This document shows positions 26,867 to 37,101 of a stretch of 64,000 nucleotides of DNA, piece by piece. The position numbers and the translations under genes are program-made. The number at the start of each line of letters is the position of its first letter. The stretch's first letter is position 1. The DNA comes from Novipirellula aureliae (lineage in GTDB: Bacteria; Planctomycetota; Planctomycetia; Pirellulales; Pirellulaceae): assembly GCF_007860185.1 (NCBI RefSeq), contig NZ_SJPY01000001.1, forward strand, positions 953,132 to 1,017,131. Reading direction: 5' to 3'. The notes beneath the pieces were generated by a model that was given only the letters and a program-made list of their open reading frames with translations, searched no databases and was not told where the DNA came from.

Positions 26867-27309
26867 ATCGTAAGACGGCTTCGCCGAATGATTGCTAGCT
26901 TGAGTGATGTCCGCTGCGGATGCCAGCCCAGCGACGACAAGACTCCTTGACCGAGCCTACGATCAAGGGCGACAATCACAGTTGACCCATCTTCACTAAA
27001 CTCGTAACTTGCCATACTTGAAGCACTTAGATGGCTCAAAATGCACCCAAATCAATCCCTGACCAGGGCGTTTGGTCAATGCATGGCCCCCTATTTGCCG
27101 TAGACTACCAAAACAGTAGGTGCAATGCCATTTTGACGCAGCTTGATGCTTGGCCGTCGCAATCGCGTGAGCCCATGTTTTTCCGCAACAAACTGTGTTT
27201 TTTAGGGCTATCCCTCTAAAAAACCGAAACCTTTATAAAATAGCTGGGCCGAATCGATGGCCAAACGGCTATCCGCATACGATTATTATTTATTTAACGA
27301 CAGAAACTC
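26867..27309. other. Intergenic region upstream of secA
   Basis: Two short open frames (minus 26848-27039, plus 27031-27219) have no recognisable motif or ribosome site and are not called. The AT-rich stretch TTTATAAAAT near 27230-27239 could be a -10 region for secA, but no matching -35 is clear. The last 30 bp before the secA ATG are AT-rich. Confidence 0.45.
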
Positions 27310-30300
27310 ATGTCAATCTTCGAACAACTGTTTGACGTTCTTGGCGTCATCTTCGGCGGCTTTGCCAAAGGTGCCAATCGCGTCGTGACCGGCATCTTCG
27401 GCTCCGCGAACGCTCGAACCGTCGCCCGCCTACAACAACGTGCCTCGCGTATCACCGAGCTCGAGCCGAAATATGAGGCGATGAGCGACGAGGAATTACG
27501 CGCTCAGACCGAGATTTTTCGCCAACGACTGCGGGATGGTGAAACCTTGGACGATATCCTCGACCAAGCCTTCGCGGTATGCCGTGAAGGTGGAAAACGG
27601 TTCCTGGGGATGAGGCATTATGACGTCCAACTAATCGGTGGAATGGTTTTGCATAATGGTGATATTGCCGAAATGGTCACCGGTGAAGGGAAAACGTTGG
27701 TCGCCACGCTACCGGCCTACCTAAATGCGCTTGAGGGCAAAGGCGTGCATGTCGTGACGGTCAACGATTACTTGGCACGTCGTGACATGGAATGGATGGC
27801 GCCGCTCTACATGAATTTGGGTCTGACCGTCAATGCTATCCAATCGGGTATGGCCACGGCCGATAAGCAAGCGGCTTACCTGTGCGACATTACTTATGGA
27901 ACCAACAACGAATTTGGTTTCGATTACTTACGTGACAACATGCGTCCAGCGGCGAAGGGCGACGATCGATATCCGAAAGAAGCTCAGCAGTGCCAAGGGC
28001 CGCTCAATTTTGCGATCATTGACGAAGTCGACAACATTCTCATTGACGAAGCACGGACTCCGTTGATCATTAGTGGGCCTGCCGATTTGGATCTCGGGCG
28101 TTACGCCGAAGCGGATCGTGTTGCGCGGCAATTGCAAAACGAGACACACTTCAAAGTCGACGAAAAACAGCACAACGTTTCGCTGAACGATGAAGGGGTT
28201 CGCGAAGCCGAACGATTGGCGGGGGTCGAAAGTTTTTATACCGCTGGGAATATGGAATGGCCCCACTTGATCGACAATGCATTGAAGGCGCATTACTTGT
28301 ACAAGCTTGACGTGAACTACGTCATCAAAGATCGCCAAATCATCATTGTCGACGAGTTCACCGGTCGCTTGATGGAAGGTCGCCAATGGAGTGATGGACT
28401 GCATCAAGCTGTCGAAGCAAAAGAGGGCGTGCCGATCAAACAAGAGACGCAAACGTTTGCCACCGCGTCGCTGCAGAATATCTTCAAGATGTACAAGAAG
28501 TTGTCGGGGATGACTGGTACGGCGATGACCGAAGCGACCGAATTCATGAAGATTTATGGGCTCGACGTCGTTGCGATTCCAACCAACCGTGAAATGGAAC
28601 GGATCGAACATCCTGACTTGATCTACTTGACCGAAAAGGACAAGTACAAGGCATTGGCTGAAGAGGTCGAACGAAGCAACAAATGGGACGTCATCACCTT
28701 GAAGAACGGTGACGAGATTTGGGGCAAAATCCAAAGCGAAAATGATGAAGAGGTCACCTTCCTGCGGAAAGACGAAAAGAAAGCCGAAAAGATCTCCGAT
28801 GCGAAGATCGTCCGTATCGAACGCGCCGGTCGACCGGTTCTGATCGGGACGGTTAGTATTGAAAAGAGCGAACGCTTGTCGGCCTTGCTCGAACGACGCG
28901 GCATCAAACACGACGTCTTGAACGCGAAGAATCACGGGCGTGAAGCAGAGATTGTCGCTCAAGCAGGCCGGGTCAACTCGGTCACAATCGCGACCAATAT
29001 GGCGGGCCGTGGTACGGATATCGTCCTCGGGGGGAATCCCGAAACGATGGCTTGGGCTCAGCTCCAACACAAGTACCCAACGCGTTTGGAAGTGCCCGAT
29101 GACGAATGGAATGCTCTCGTCCAAGAGATTGACGATCGTGAAAAGATGAGCGAAGAGGGCGACATCGTCCGAAAGCTTGGCGGTTTGTATGTGCTGGGGA
29201 CCGAACGCCACGAATCTCGACGTATTGACTTGCAACTTCGCGGTCGCTGTGGACGTCAGGGCGACCCTGGTTCAAGCCGGTTCTATCTGTCTCTCGAAGA
29301 CGACTTGATGCGGATTTTCGCTGGTGATTTCGTCAAGAGCATGATGGAACGATTGGGAATGCAAGAAGGCGAAGCGATCGAGTCCGCCATGGTGACCCGT
29401 CGTATCTCGGCAGCCCAAAAGAAAGTCGAAGAACGTAACTACGAAATCCGTAAAAGCTTGCTCGACTATGACGAAGTCATGGACGAACAGCGTAAACGGG
29501 TTTACCGCTACCGCCAAAACTTGCTCGATGGCCATTCCTCTCGCAACATGGTCTTGCAACTGATCCGTGGCCAAATCGATAAACACGTCAGTCTGTTCTT
29601 GGATCCCAAGTATGGTGTCGAATCGTTCGCTGCGTTTGCCGGTAACCAACTGAATTGCAAATTGGAAGCTCGCGATTTCGTGAATATGGATTTCGATATG
29701 GCCAAGTCCTATTCGGTCGATCAGGCCGAGCGGGCAGCGGAGGTGATGGTCGAAGAAATCGTCGAAGAGAATCTGCCGCAGTCGATGGAGGATGAATGGA
29801 ATTGGAAAGCGTTGGTCAATTGGGCGAACACTCAATTGGGAACCAATTACCAAGAGCATCAACTCAAGGCATTGGAACGGGACGAATTGGTCAGCGAGTT
29901 GATCCTCAAAGCTCACGAACGAATCGCAAAGGTCGACTTGAGCGAAGGGGAACCGCTTCTCGATGCCGATTTTTCTCTCCGTACCCTGTGCGGCTGGATG
30001 CGGCACAAGTTTGGAATTGAAACGACGCCGGATGAGTTCCGCGATGCCGAAGATCTACGCAAGGTGTCCGATTCGTTGATGCAGCGAGCCGAACAGGCTT
30101 ACAACCAGAAGGAAGCGGAATATCCGGTGATTGCCGGCATTTCACGCTTCACGGAAAAACAAGGGGCTCAAGTTTCGCTCGATCGCGAAGGCTTGGTTGC
30201 TTGGGTGAGAAGTCGATTCGAGGTCGATCTTAGCCCTGAAGATGTCCGACTCAATCGTGACGACCTGAAAGCCCAACTTGTTGAATTTAGCCGCAAAGCA

Positions 30301-31026
30301 GGGGATGCAGCCGAAACCAAACACAAATTGGCGGAGACGAAGATCGAAGAAGTCTTCGGTGACGCCGATAAAAACACGACGGCGATCGTTGCAAGTGGAA
30401 ATAATGGCAACTTGGATGCGTTGGCTGTATGGCTTCAAAAAGAACTCAATCATCATGCCGACAAAAACGATTTGGCTCGAAAGGATCGCGAAGCGATTCG
30501 CCTAGTCGTCGATGGTGCTGTCGATGACCGCTTCTATCCCGAAATGCGACGAATGGAACGGCAAATTTTGCTCAGCATTGTCGATGAAGGCTGGAAGAAC
30601 CATTTGCTGACAATGGACCACTTGCGGAGCAGCGTCGGCTTGAAGGGCTACGCCCAAATGGACCCCAAAGTGGAATACAAACGCGAAGGGATGCGGTTGT
30701 TCGATACGATGTGGGAATCGATCGGCGAACGTGTCACCGATCTGATTTTCCGTATGGAATCCTTTAACGAAGATTTCATCCGTAGCACTTGGGTCGAAGC
30801 AAAGACGCACCAAGATGATCCAAGATCGGCCAGCAATGCGGGAACGATGCGAGATGCCAATACACCCGCCCAGCAAGCGGCTGAACAGAGCAATCAAGAA
30901 GAAACGTCGCGGCCCGACCCGATTCGGCACGCCGAACCTCGAATCGGTCGCAATGACCCATGTCCATGCGGAAGCGGTAAAAAGTACAAATCGTGTTGTT
31001 TGAGAAAACGCGATCAAGTTATTTGA
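27310..31026 (+). CDS. secA: Preprotein translocase ATPase SecA, enlarged
   Basis: The 1238-residue product carries the SecA motor: Walker [10 protein letters not shown] (about 122-130), [33 protein letters not shown] and [16 protein letters not shown]. SecA drives export of unfolded proteins through SecYEG. E. coli SecA has 901 residues; two regions explain the excess. Residues about 457-505 form an inserted block ([13 protein letters not shown] and following) with an Sm-like beta pattern, just before [15 protein letters not shown]. Residues about 830-1085 contain four related helical units where E. coli SecA has one. The C-terminus ends with the SEC-C zinc motif [16 protein letters not shown], which binds SecB or ribosomes in other bacteria. 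waaA follows after 31 bp. Confidence 0.97.
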   Translation: MSIFEQLFDVLGVIFGGFAKGANRVVTGIFGSANARTVARLQQRASRITELEPKYEAMSDEELRAQTEIFRQRLRDGETLDDILDQAFAVCREGGKRFLGMRHYDVQLIGGMVLHNGDIAEMVTGEGKTLVATLPAYLNALEGKGVHVVTVNDYLARRDMEWMAPLYMNLGLTVNAIQSGMATADKQAAYLCDITYGTNNEFGFDYLRDNMRPAAKGDDRYPKEAQQCQGPLNFAIIDEVDNILIDEARTPLIISGPADLDLGRYAEADRVARQLQNETHFKVDEKQHNVSLNDEGVREAERLAGVESFYTAGNMEWPHLIDNALKAHYLYKLDVNYVIKDRQIIIVDEFTGRLMEGRQWSDGLHQAVEAKEGVPIKQETQTFATASLQNIFKMYKKLSGMTGTAMTEATEFMKIYGLDVVAIPTNREMERIEHPDLIYLTEKDKYKALAEEVERSNKWDVITLKNGDEIWGKIQSENDEEVTFLRKDEKKAEKISDAKIVRIERAGRPVLIGTVSIEKSERLSALLERRGIKHDVLNAKNHGREAEIVAQAGRVNSVTIATNMAGRGTDIVLGGNPETMAWAQLQHKYPTRLEVPDDEWNALVQEIDDREKMSEEGDIVRKLGGLYVLGTERHESRRIDLQLRGRCGRQGDPGSSRFYLSLEDDLMRIFAGDFVKSMMERLGMQEGEAIESAMVTRRISAAQKKVEERNYEIRKSLLDYDEVMDEQRKRVYRYRQNLLDGHSSRNMVLQLIRGQIDKHVSLFLDPKYGVESFAAFAGNQLNCKLEARDFVNMDFDMAKSYSVDQAERAAEVMVEEIVEENLPQSMEDEWNWKALVNWANTQLGTNYQEHQLKALERDELVSELILKAHERIAKVDLSEGEPLLDADFSLRTLCGWMRHKFGIETTPDEFRDAEDLRKVSDSLMQRAEQAYNQKEAEYPVIAGISRFTEKQGAQVSLDREGLVAWVRSRFEVDLSPEDVRLNRDDLKAQLVEFSRKAGDAAETKHKLAETKIEEVFGDADKNTTAIVASGNNGNLDALAVWLQKELNHHADKNDLARKDREAIRLVVDGAVDDRFYPEMRRMERQILLSIVDEGWKNHLLTMDHLRSSVGLKGYAQMDPKVEYKREGMRLFDTMWESIGERVTDLIFRMESFNEDFIRSTWVEAKTHQDDPRSASNAGTMRDANTPAQQAAEQSNQEETSRPDPIRHAEPRIGRNDPCPCGSGKKYKSCCLRKRDQVI

Positions 31027-31037
31027 TTTTATTAGAG

Positions 31038-31053
31038 ATCCTTCGGAAAGGAT
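31038..31053 (+). promoter_or_regulatory. Small hairpin covering the waaA ribosome site
   Basis: ATCCTT CGGA AAGGAT forms a perfect 6-bp stem with a tetraloop. The 3' arm contains the AAGGA Shine-Dalgarno sequence of waaA, whose ATG begins 5 bp later, so the stem could lower initiation unless ribosomes finishing secA (stop 12 bp upstream) open it. Confidence 0.35.
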
Positions 31054-31057
31054 TCCG

Positions 31058-32389
31058 ATGTTCGCCAATTTGATTTATCTATTCGCGCTGCTGCTCGTTT
31101 CGCCGTTGGTTGCGTACCGCATGATTCGGTATGGCCGCTATCGTCGCGGATCACGAGAAAAGCTGTTCGGATTATCGAAAAATGCTGCGTTGTCGCTCAG
31201 CAACGGCAAACGCTGCGTTTGGTTGCACGCAGTTAGCGTTGGCGAAGTCAATTTGGCGAAAGGGATCGTCGGTCGTTTGCGAAGTCGCTATCCTGACGAC
31301 ACGATCGTGATTAGCAGCTCAACCGATACAGGGTACGACCTAGCGATCCAGCATTTTGGAGCCGATAAAGTCTTCTTTTGCCCGCTCGATTTTTCTTGGG
31401 CGGTTAGCCGGACGATCCAAAATCTGAACCCAAAACTTCTGTTGTTGGCCGAACTCGAACTTTGGCCCAACCTCATTCGAATCGCCAAAAATCACGATTG
31501 TCCCGTGATGGTTTTTAACGCGCGATTGAGTGAGAAGAGTGCATCGGGCTACCATCGGTTCGGGCCATTTACCCGGCGGACCTTTGCCCGCTTATCGTGG
31601 GTTGGGTGCCAGAACGAACACAATGCAGAACGATTTCGCCGTTGTGGAACTGTAGCGAATCGAATCACGATTACAGGCTCGATCAAATTCGATGATGCGC
31701 CCACCTCTCGCGAAACAATGGAAGTGCGTTCAAGAAAAGAATGGGCAAATATCGATCCGTGGCATCGAATTTGGGTCGTCGGCAGCACACAGCCTGGTGA
31801 AGAGAAGATGGCCTTGGATGTCTATCAAACGCTCCGCCATGAGCATACCGAATTGCGATTGATCCTGGTTCCAAGGCACCCGGAGCGTTTCGATGCGGTC
31901 GCAAAACTGGTCGAGTCGTCTGGGTTGAATGTGCGGCGAAGAAGTGCGGCCAAAATAAGCCACGAAAAAGACTGGAATACCGACACGGTGATCCTCGTTG
32001 ATACCATCGGTGAGCTGCGACATTGGTGGGGGGTTAGTCAGATCGCGACGGTTGGCGGCAGCTTTGCCGATCGCGGTGGCCAAAACATGCTCGAACCGGC
32101 TGGCTACGGCAGTGCGGTTTCGTTCGGTCCCGACACCCGAAATTTTAAAGAAATCGCCAATCAACTAGTCGTCAACGATGCCGCCGTCCGCGTCGCCGAT
32201 CAAGCCGAACTCACCCAGTTCGTTCGCCGCTGTTTGACCAACATCCCAGCAGCAGAGGAACTCGGCATGAATGCTCAACGACTGATCCACAGCCATCAGG
32301 GAGCGTCCAGCAAGACGATCGAGGCGATTGCTGCGGAATTAGATCAAGGCGGCGAAACGAAAATCGAGCAAACGAAAAAATGTGCTTAG
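31058..32389 (+). CDS. waaA: 3-deoxy-D-manno-octulosonic acid (Kdo) transferase
   Basis: The 443-residue product begins with a membrane anchor (MFANLIYLFALLLVSPLVAYR), then the WaaA signature RCVWLHAVSVGEVN with the catalytic acidic residue, LLLAELELWPNLI, VVGSTQPGEE, LVPRHPERF and GGSFADRGGQNMLEP. WaaA adds Kdo to lipid IVA at the inner membrane. It implies that this planctomycete makes a lipid A-Kdo core. It probably shares a transcript with secA (31 bp gap). Length is normal for the family (about 425). Confidence 0.93.
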   Translation: MFANLIYLFALLLVSPLVAYRMIRYGRYRRGSREKLFGLSKNAALSLSNGKRCVWLHAVSVGEVNLAKGIVGRLRSRYPDDTIVISSSTDTGYDLAIQHFGADKVFFCPLDFSWAVSRTIQNLNPKLLLLAELELWPNLIRIAKNHDCPVMVFNARLSEKSASGYHRFGPFTRRTFARLSWVGCQNEHNAERFRRCGTVANRITITGSIKFDDAPTSRETMEVRSRKEWANIDPWHRIWVVGSTQPGEEKMALDVYQTLRHEHTELRLILVPRHPERFDAVAKLVESSGLNVRRRSAAKISHEKDWNTDTVILVDTIGELRHWWGVSQIATVGGSFADRGGQNMLEPAGYGSAVSFGPDTRNFKEIANQLVVNDAAVRVADQAELTQFVRRCLTNIPAAEELGMNAQRLIHSHQGASSKTIEAIAAELDQGGETKIEQTKKCA

Positions 32390-32608
32390 TGGTGGGCTGA
32401 TGGAGACGTCGGGTTGTTTCTCAATCCTCTCGGGGCTTGCAATCGCCCGTAAAAGATTGCCTACATTTCCCTTGGTGACAATCGGTTGCCCAATCGGTTA
32501 AGATACCCTTCGAGGCTCCTATTCCTTTCACGGTCGTTTTAGCGGCCCCGTCCTGCTCGTCAGGGCGGTCATTCTTGCGAAAGCGGGTCATGCTTGGGCA
32601 CCAATCGA

Positions 32609-33733
32609 ATGCACTCTACGACACGATTTGAACCGAATCCGACGATAACGCTACATGGTTCCCCGCATGGAAAAACCGATACGGAATTGGTGCGCCGATA
32701 CGATGATTTGCTGCAAAAGCGCAAAATAAGCTGGACCGGTCACCACCATTTGCTGCGACTTCTTGGTCGTGGTGGACAGGGTGAAGTCTATTTGACCGAG
32801 TATCGCGGCACGGATGGATTTACGGTTCCCGTCGCCATGAAAGTATTTTCACCCGAGCGATATCCCGACAGCCGATCTTATGACGAAGCGATGGCCCGTG
32901 TCGCCTCCATCGCTGCTCGCGTGGCTCTGATCCAGCACGATAATTTGCTCGATGTCCAGAACTTTTTCGAGCGGCATCGAATTCGAATCATGATGATGGA
33001 ATGGGTCGATGGCTACGATTTGCGGCAACTCGTCTCCCCACAATGCTTGGAGTTGCTTGGGCATCATGTTAGCCAACGACGTTGGTCTTATATCAACGAA
33101 GTGATTCTAACCGAGGGACCGGTGCAGTCGCGATTCAAAGCGGGGGTCGCGGTCGCGATCGTCCGCGAATGCTTGGCGTCGCTTGCGGCACTGCATCGCG
33201 AGAACATTGTTCACGGTGACGTAAAACCATCGAACATTATGCTTAAACGATCCGGCCATACCAAGTTGATCGACATGGGATCGGCATTCGACTACACCGA
33301 TCCACCTCGCGACTGCGAATGCACACCGATTTACGCGGCTCCCGAAGTCCTCGAAAACAATCAAGTGACTCCCCGAAGTGACCTCGCCAGTGTTGGCTAC
33401 GTGTTAATTGAACTGCTTAGTGGGACCAGCCCGTTTGCGGGCAAAGAGAGTTTGCGGCAACTTTTGCAAGCCAAACGCGAATTGCCTTCACGATTGCATA
33501 CGGTCTTACCCGAAGATGTTCTGCGTAACGAATTGCTGATGAATTTTTTGCTTGGCTTGATTGCCCCCGACCCCAACCGTCGTTTCCCCAGCGCCGAAGC
33601 GGCAGAGCATGTCGAACAAGGTGCTGCAGCTTTTCATCGTCAATTGATTCGCAGCGACATGGCGACGGAGTACGATAACGATATTCGAGTTTGGCTCGAG
33701 GAATTACGACAGCTGGAAAGTTTCGAAGCTTAG
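32609..33733 (+). CDS. Serine/threonine protein kinase, soluble
   Basis: From ATG 32609 the product has 374 residues; a TTG five codons earlier is an alternative and no strong ribosome site decides. Kinase motifs in order: glycine loop LGRGGQGEVY, VAMKVF (ATP lysine), ENIVHGDVKPSNIM (catalytic loop, HGD instead of HRD), KLIDMGSAF (DMG instead of DFG) and YAAPEV (APE). All catalytic residues are present, so it should be active. No membrane helix or sensor domain follows, unlike many bacterial PASTA or WD40 kinases. It is followed after 13 bp by an inositol monophosphatase gene. Confidence 0.85.
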   Translation: MHSTTRFEPNPTITLHGSPHGKTDTELVRRYDDLLQKRKISWTGHHHLLRLLGRGGQGEVYLTEYRGTDGFTVPVAMKVFSPERYPDSRSYDEAMARVASIAARVALIQHDNLLDVQNFFERHRIRIMMMEWVDGYDLRQLVSPQCLELLGHHVSQRRWSYINEVILTEGPVQSRFKAGVAVAIVRECLASLAALHRENIVHGDVKPSNIMLKRSGHTKLIDMGSAFDYTDPPRDCECTPIYAAPEVLENNQVTPRSDLASVGYVLIELLSGTSPFAGKESLRQLLQAKRELPSRLHTVLPEDVLRNELLMNFLLGLIAPDPNRRFPSAEAAEHVEQGAAAFHRQLIRSDMATEYDNDIRVWLEELRQLESFEA

Positions 33734-33746
33734 GAAGTCAAACGAG

Positions 33747-34541
33747 ATGGATCAACAACACTTGGATGTAGCGATTGCGGCTGCTCGAGCCGCCGCGGTT
33801 GAATTGATGGCCCGGCGAGATGACCGCATTGTCCGCGAAAAAGCCCCCAAAGATTTGGTGACCGACGCGGACTTGGCTGCTCAGCAGGCCATTCGCTCGA
33901 TCCTCTTCGACCGTTTTCCCGAGTATGCTTTTGTTGGTGAAGAAGAAGGCGAGAACGAACCACCCCAAGCGGTTCGCCGCGGTGAAGTCGATGCGCCACC
34001 TTGCTGGGTCGTCGATCCGCTTGATGGAACGGTCAACTACGTTCATCGACTACAAAACTTTGCCGTGTCGATTGGTTTGTACGTCGCAGGCAAGATGCGG
34101 CTTGGCGTCATCTTTGATCCCGTCTACGACGAGTTGTTTACGGCAATTGATGGCGGCGGAGCGATGGTCAATGGACGCTCGATGAGACCTAGCGGCTGCC
34201 GGAAAATTGATGAATCCCTCTATTCCTGCAGTTTCTCCGCAGGCGTTCAGGGGGATGCACCCGAGGTGCAAAGGTTCTTGCGGGTGCTCGAACATTGCCG
34301 TGCGCTACGTCGACTTGGGTCCTGCGCGCTCAATATGTGCTACGTCGCCGATGGCCGACTCGATGGGTACTGGGCCACTAGTGTCCAGCCTTGGGACGCT
34401 GCGGCAGGAATCGTGATTGCTCGTGAAGCGGGTGCCATCTTGTCTCAGTACGATGGCGCACCGCTCGACGATTGGAACCCAATGTTCTGCCTGAGTGCCT
34501 CCGAGGAACTGCAACACTCGATGCTTGAGTTGTTGAAGTAG
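33747..34541 (+). CDS. Inositol monophosphatase family protein
   Basis: The 264-residue protein has the metal-site motifs of the family: GEEEGENEP (Glu), WVVDPLDGTVNYVH near 88-101, and the C-terminal VQPWDAAAGIVIA. Enzymes of this fold hydrolyse inositol-1-phosphate or related sugar phosphates (also 3'-phosphoadenosine phosphate) with Mg2+ in the cytoplasm. It lies 13 bp after the kinase gene, so a shared transcript is likely. The substrate cannot be fixed from sequence. Confidence 0.9.
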   Translation: MDQQHLDVAIAAARAAAVELMARRDDRIVREKAPKDLVTDADLAAQQAIRSILFDRFPEYAFVGEEEGENEPPQAVRRGEVDAPPCWVVDPLDGTVNYVHRLQNFAVSIGLYVAGKMRLGVIFDPVYDELFTAIDGGGAMVNGRSMRPSGCRKIDESLYSCSFSAGVQGDAPEVQRFLRVLEHCRALRRLGSCALNMCYVADGRLDGYWATSVQPWDAAAGIVIAREAGAILSQYDGAPLDDWNPMFCLSASEELQHSMLELLK

Positions 34542-34875
34542 TTGCCTTTTTTTTAACCGCGCGTACCAAGCAGTTCGCGTTAGTATCGCGAATCTTTGTA
34601 TCGCGAATCACGCGGTCTGATGAGCACGCGGTTGACCAGTAAAACAACACTTCCAGCAGAACCTCCTTTTGCCGTTCCGTAGGGCCTTTTGGCATGAATT
34701 CCATGCACGGTCACCGCCAGGTTTCTGAAGGAATCGATTTTTCATCCACATCGAAAGCCGTCCGGTCTCACCCTGAAATCAAAGATTGATAGGCACTCGT
34801 GGTGTATCAAAGCCTCGTTTTCGAGTAGTGGACGAGGTAACGAGTCCCTTTGGATCGCTTCCAACGTCCAAACGG
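34542..34875. other. Convergent intergenic region
   Basis: Lies between the convergent phosphatase and RND genes. It contains the 15-bp duplication at 34584-34613; otherwise no gene, clear terminator or other feature was seen. Confidence 0.5.
34584..34613. repeat. 15-bp tandem duplication after the inositol phosphatase gene
   Basis: TATCGCGAATCTTTG then TATCGCGAATCACGC: the first ten bases are identical and in register, the last five diverge. It begins 42 bp after the stop codon. Confidence 0.7.
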
Positions 34876-37101
34876 CTAAGGTTGCGAAGCGGGGGCGACT
34901 GATTTCTCAAACGGTTTTCCGAGCGGTCCTGCCAAAATCGAGGGTAATAGAACCAAGTCGCCCACCAACGCGGAAAGCAACAAGGCCACCATCAGGCATG
35001 AAAAGTGCAAGATCGGCACGAACGAACTGACCGTAAACACCAGCAAGCCGCCCGCACAAATGAACGTCGTGTGCATCATGGCACCGGCACAACGTTCAAA
35101 TGCATCCTCCAGGGCACTGGATCTCGGTAAACCGTTGTGCAACCCTCGACGGAACCATGTGAGAAAGTGAACGGTGTCGTCAACCGCAATGCCCAAAGCG
35201 GCGCTGGCCGTCATCACAGATCCAATTTGAATCGGTACGTTGATCCACTCGAGTCCGCCGAAGACCACGACAGCAGGAAAAAGGTTAGGGATCATCGCCA
35301 AAGCCGCTGCGGTGAAACTGCGCAGAACAAATACCAAGACGACCCCGATCACAGCGAATGCGGCTAAGAAGCTTCGAAACAAATCTTGCAACAGTTGACG
35401 CTGAGCCTTGTAGATCAGCGGGATCACTCCTGTATACATTCCTCGTGCATTTTCCTTTGCCAATAAGGGGTCAATCCTATTTTTTAGCCGCTCGGCAAAA
35501 CGCCCATAATCCAAATCGCCAATCGCCTCGGCGCGTACTGTGATCCGCCAAAGCTGCTCCGTTTCAGTCCGTGCAAAAAAGTGAGCCTCCATCAATCGCT
35601 TAAGCGTTACAGGGCTATTGATTATTTTTCGCTCCAAAATATCTCGAATGCTACTTCCGCTTGGCAATGCAGATGAAAGATTCACAGCTGACATCGTCAC
35701 AACCTGTTCTTCGGATGATTGGATCTCGGCTTGTACTTTGGCGACAACGTTCAACTGTTCGGACAATTCTCGTGGATCATCCTTGTCGAAACGGACAAGC
35801 ACTTCGAGTGGAACCATGGGGCCGATGTTCGATTCAAGCCACTGGTAATCCTGAATGGCATCGCTATCGGGTAGGAATCGATCTTGTAGTTTTACCGTCG
35901 ATTTGACGTACGGTAGCCCCCAACCGAAAAACGCCATTGCGGTTAAGCATACGATTAAAATCGGCAGGTGTCGCGAATTGACAAAAGCGATATAGCGTGA
36001 AGAAGCATTCAAGTGAGCAACGGTGGTTTTGGGATTCGCTTTCGTTGCTTCGTCCGGGTTGATCTTGGGTGGAAACAAATGAAGGGCTGCAGGAAGCATC
36101 GTAAACAACACCGTCAAGCTGCTGAGCACTCCGGCGGCGGCATAGAGCCCGAACTCTTGGATCGGTTCGATTTTGCTCATCACCAACGAGATCAAACCAA
36201 TTGCCGTCGTCGTCGCCGCTAAAACGCAAGGCATGAAGCCATGCGAAATCGCTTTTCTTAAGGGGTCGTTACATTTCGAGTCCAATACGGAATCGCGGTA
36301 ATAGTTCGCGAGGTGAACCGCCGACGAAATACTGAGGACATAGATCAATGGCGGTAGCATTGTCATCAGCAAATTCATCTTGCTGCCGCTGAGATACAAA
36401 ATGGCAAGTGCGACGGCGGTGCTGTAGCCCGCGACAACCAAGACGATCATGGCGACGCGCAGACTCTTCATGCGAAGACTCGCAATGACAAACGAGATCA
36501 ATGCGGAAAAACCTGCGAGTTGAAAGAGCAATCGCCGGCTTTCCCTATCGATCGCGGCTGCGTCGACCGTCGGACCACCAAGCCGCAATTCGCTTCGGTC
36601 TAAATCGGTCTCCGATACCGTGACCTGTTCGATTTGCTCAACGGCAGCGACTCGGTCCGCTTGTCCGGCAGCAGACGTTGACAGAACCAGACAAGTCGTT
36701 TCGAGGTCGGGACCGACTAAGATACCACGCAGTCGACGAAGTGCGGATGACCGCGACATGCCGTTCGGGGATTCCGTCATCTCCGCCAATACACTTGGCC
36801 CACTTAGCACCGTATCGAATAACGGAGACGCTTCAAGCTTTGCAGACACCTCGCTGACACGCGAGTCGTCAATCGTGCAGCCTGGCCAGCTAACAACTGC
36901 AATTTCATCGCTGCCAAATTGCTCGCCAAACCAATCGTAGTCGTCGGTTTCCGCAAATGACTTGGGTAACCATTGACGCGGATCGTTCGAGGTGCTGCGC
37001 AATGCTGACACCGCAGCGAAAACAATGAATGGCGATGCAAGTGCCAAGAGAAACAGAGTGAGTTGGGCAATCCTTGTCCGTCGCACGTTCACGCAAAGCA
37101 A
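34876..37101 (-). CDS. RND/MMPL-family transporter
   Basis: The 741-residue protein has a first helix (IAQLTLFLLALASPFIVFAAV), a large periplasmic loop, a block of helices (about 190-345), a second loop and a second block (about 570-730). The conserved ALGIAVDDTVHFLTWFR near 655-671 and its counterpart in the first block fit the RND superfamily, MMPL-like branch, which exports lipids or hydrophobic compounds using the proton gradient. It is shorter than tripartite RND pumps (about 1000 residues). The start overlaps the end of the alpha/beta hydrolase gene by 13 bp, so the two form an operon. Confidence 0.85.
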   Translation of the reverse strand: MLCVNVRRTRIAQLTLFLLALASPFIVFAAVSALRSTSNDPRQWLPKSFAETDDYDWFGEQFGSDEIAVVSWPGCTIDDSRVSEVSAKLEASPLFDTVLSGPSVLAEMTESPNGMSRSSALRRLRGILVGPDLETTCLVLSTSAAGQADRVAAVEQIEQVTVSETDLDRSELRLGGPTVDAAAIDRESRRLLFQLAGFSALISFVIASLRMKSLRVAMIVLVVAGYSTAVALAILYLSGSKMNLLMTMLPPLIYVLSISSAVHLANYYRDSVLDSKCNDPLRKAISHGFMPCVLAATTTAIGLISLVMSKIEPIQEFGLYAAAGVLSSLTVLFTMLPAALHLFPPKINPDEATKANPKTTVAHLNASSRYIAFVNSRHLPILIVCLTAMAFFGWGLPYVKSTVKLQDRFLPDSDAIQDYQWLESNIGPMVPLEVLVRFDKDDPRELSEQLNVVAKVQAEIQSSEEQVVTMSAVNLSSALPSGSSIRDILERKIINSPVTLKRLMEAHFFARTETEQLWRITVRAEAIGDLDYGRFAERLKNRIDPLLAKENARGMYTGVIPLIYKAQRQLLQDLFRSFLAAFAVIGVVLVFVLRSFTAAALAMIPNLFPAVVVFGGLEWINVPIQIGSVMTASAALGIAVDDTVHFLTWFRRGLHNGLPRSSALEDAFERCAGAMMHTTFICAGGLLVFTVSSFVPILHFSCLMVALLLSALVGDLVLLPSILAGPLGKPFEKSVAPASQP

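Noticed and set aside
26848-27219. Two small ORFs upstream of secA
   Set aside because: No ribosome sites, motifs or neighbour overlap; the minus-strand one ends in the phosphatase tandem repeat.
27928-30006. Long minus-strand frames (435 and 244 codons) opposite secA
   Set aside because: The sense frame is unmistakably SecA; the antisense frames have no motifs.
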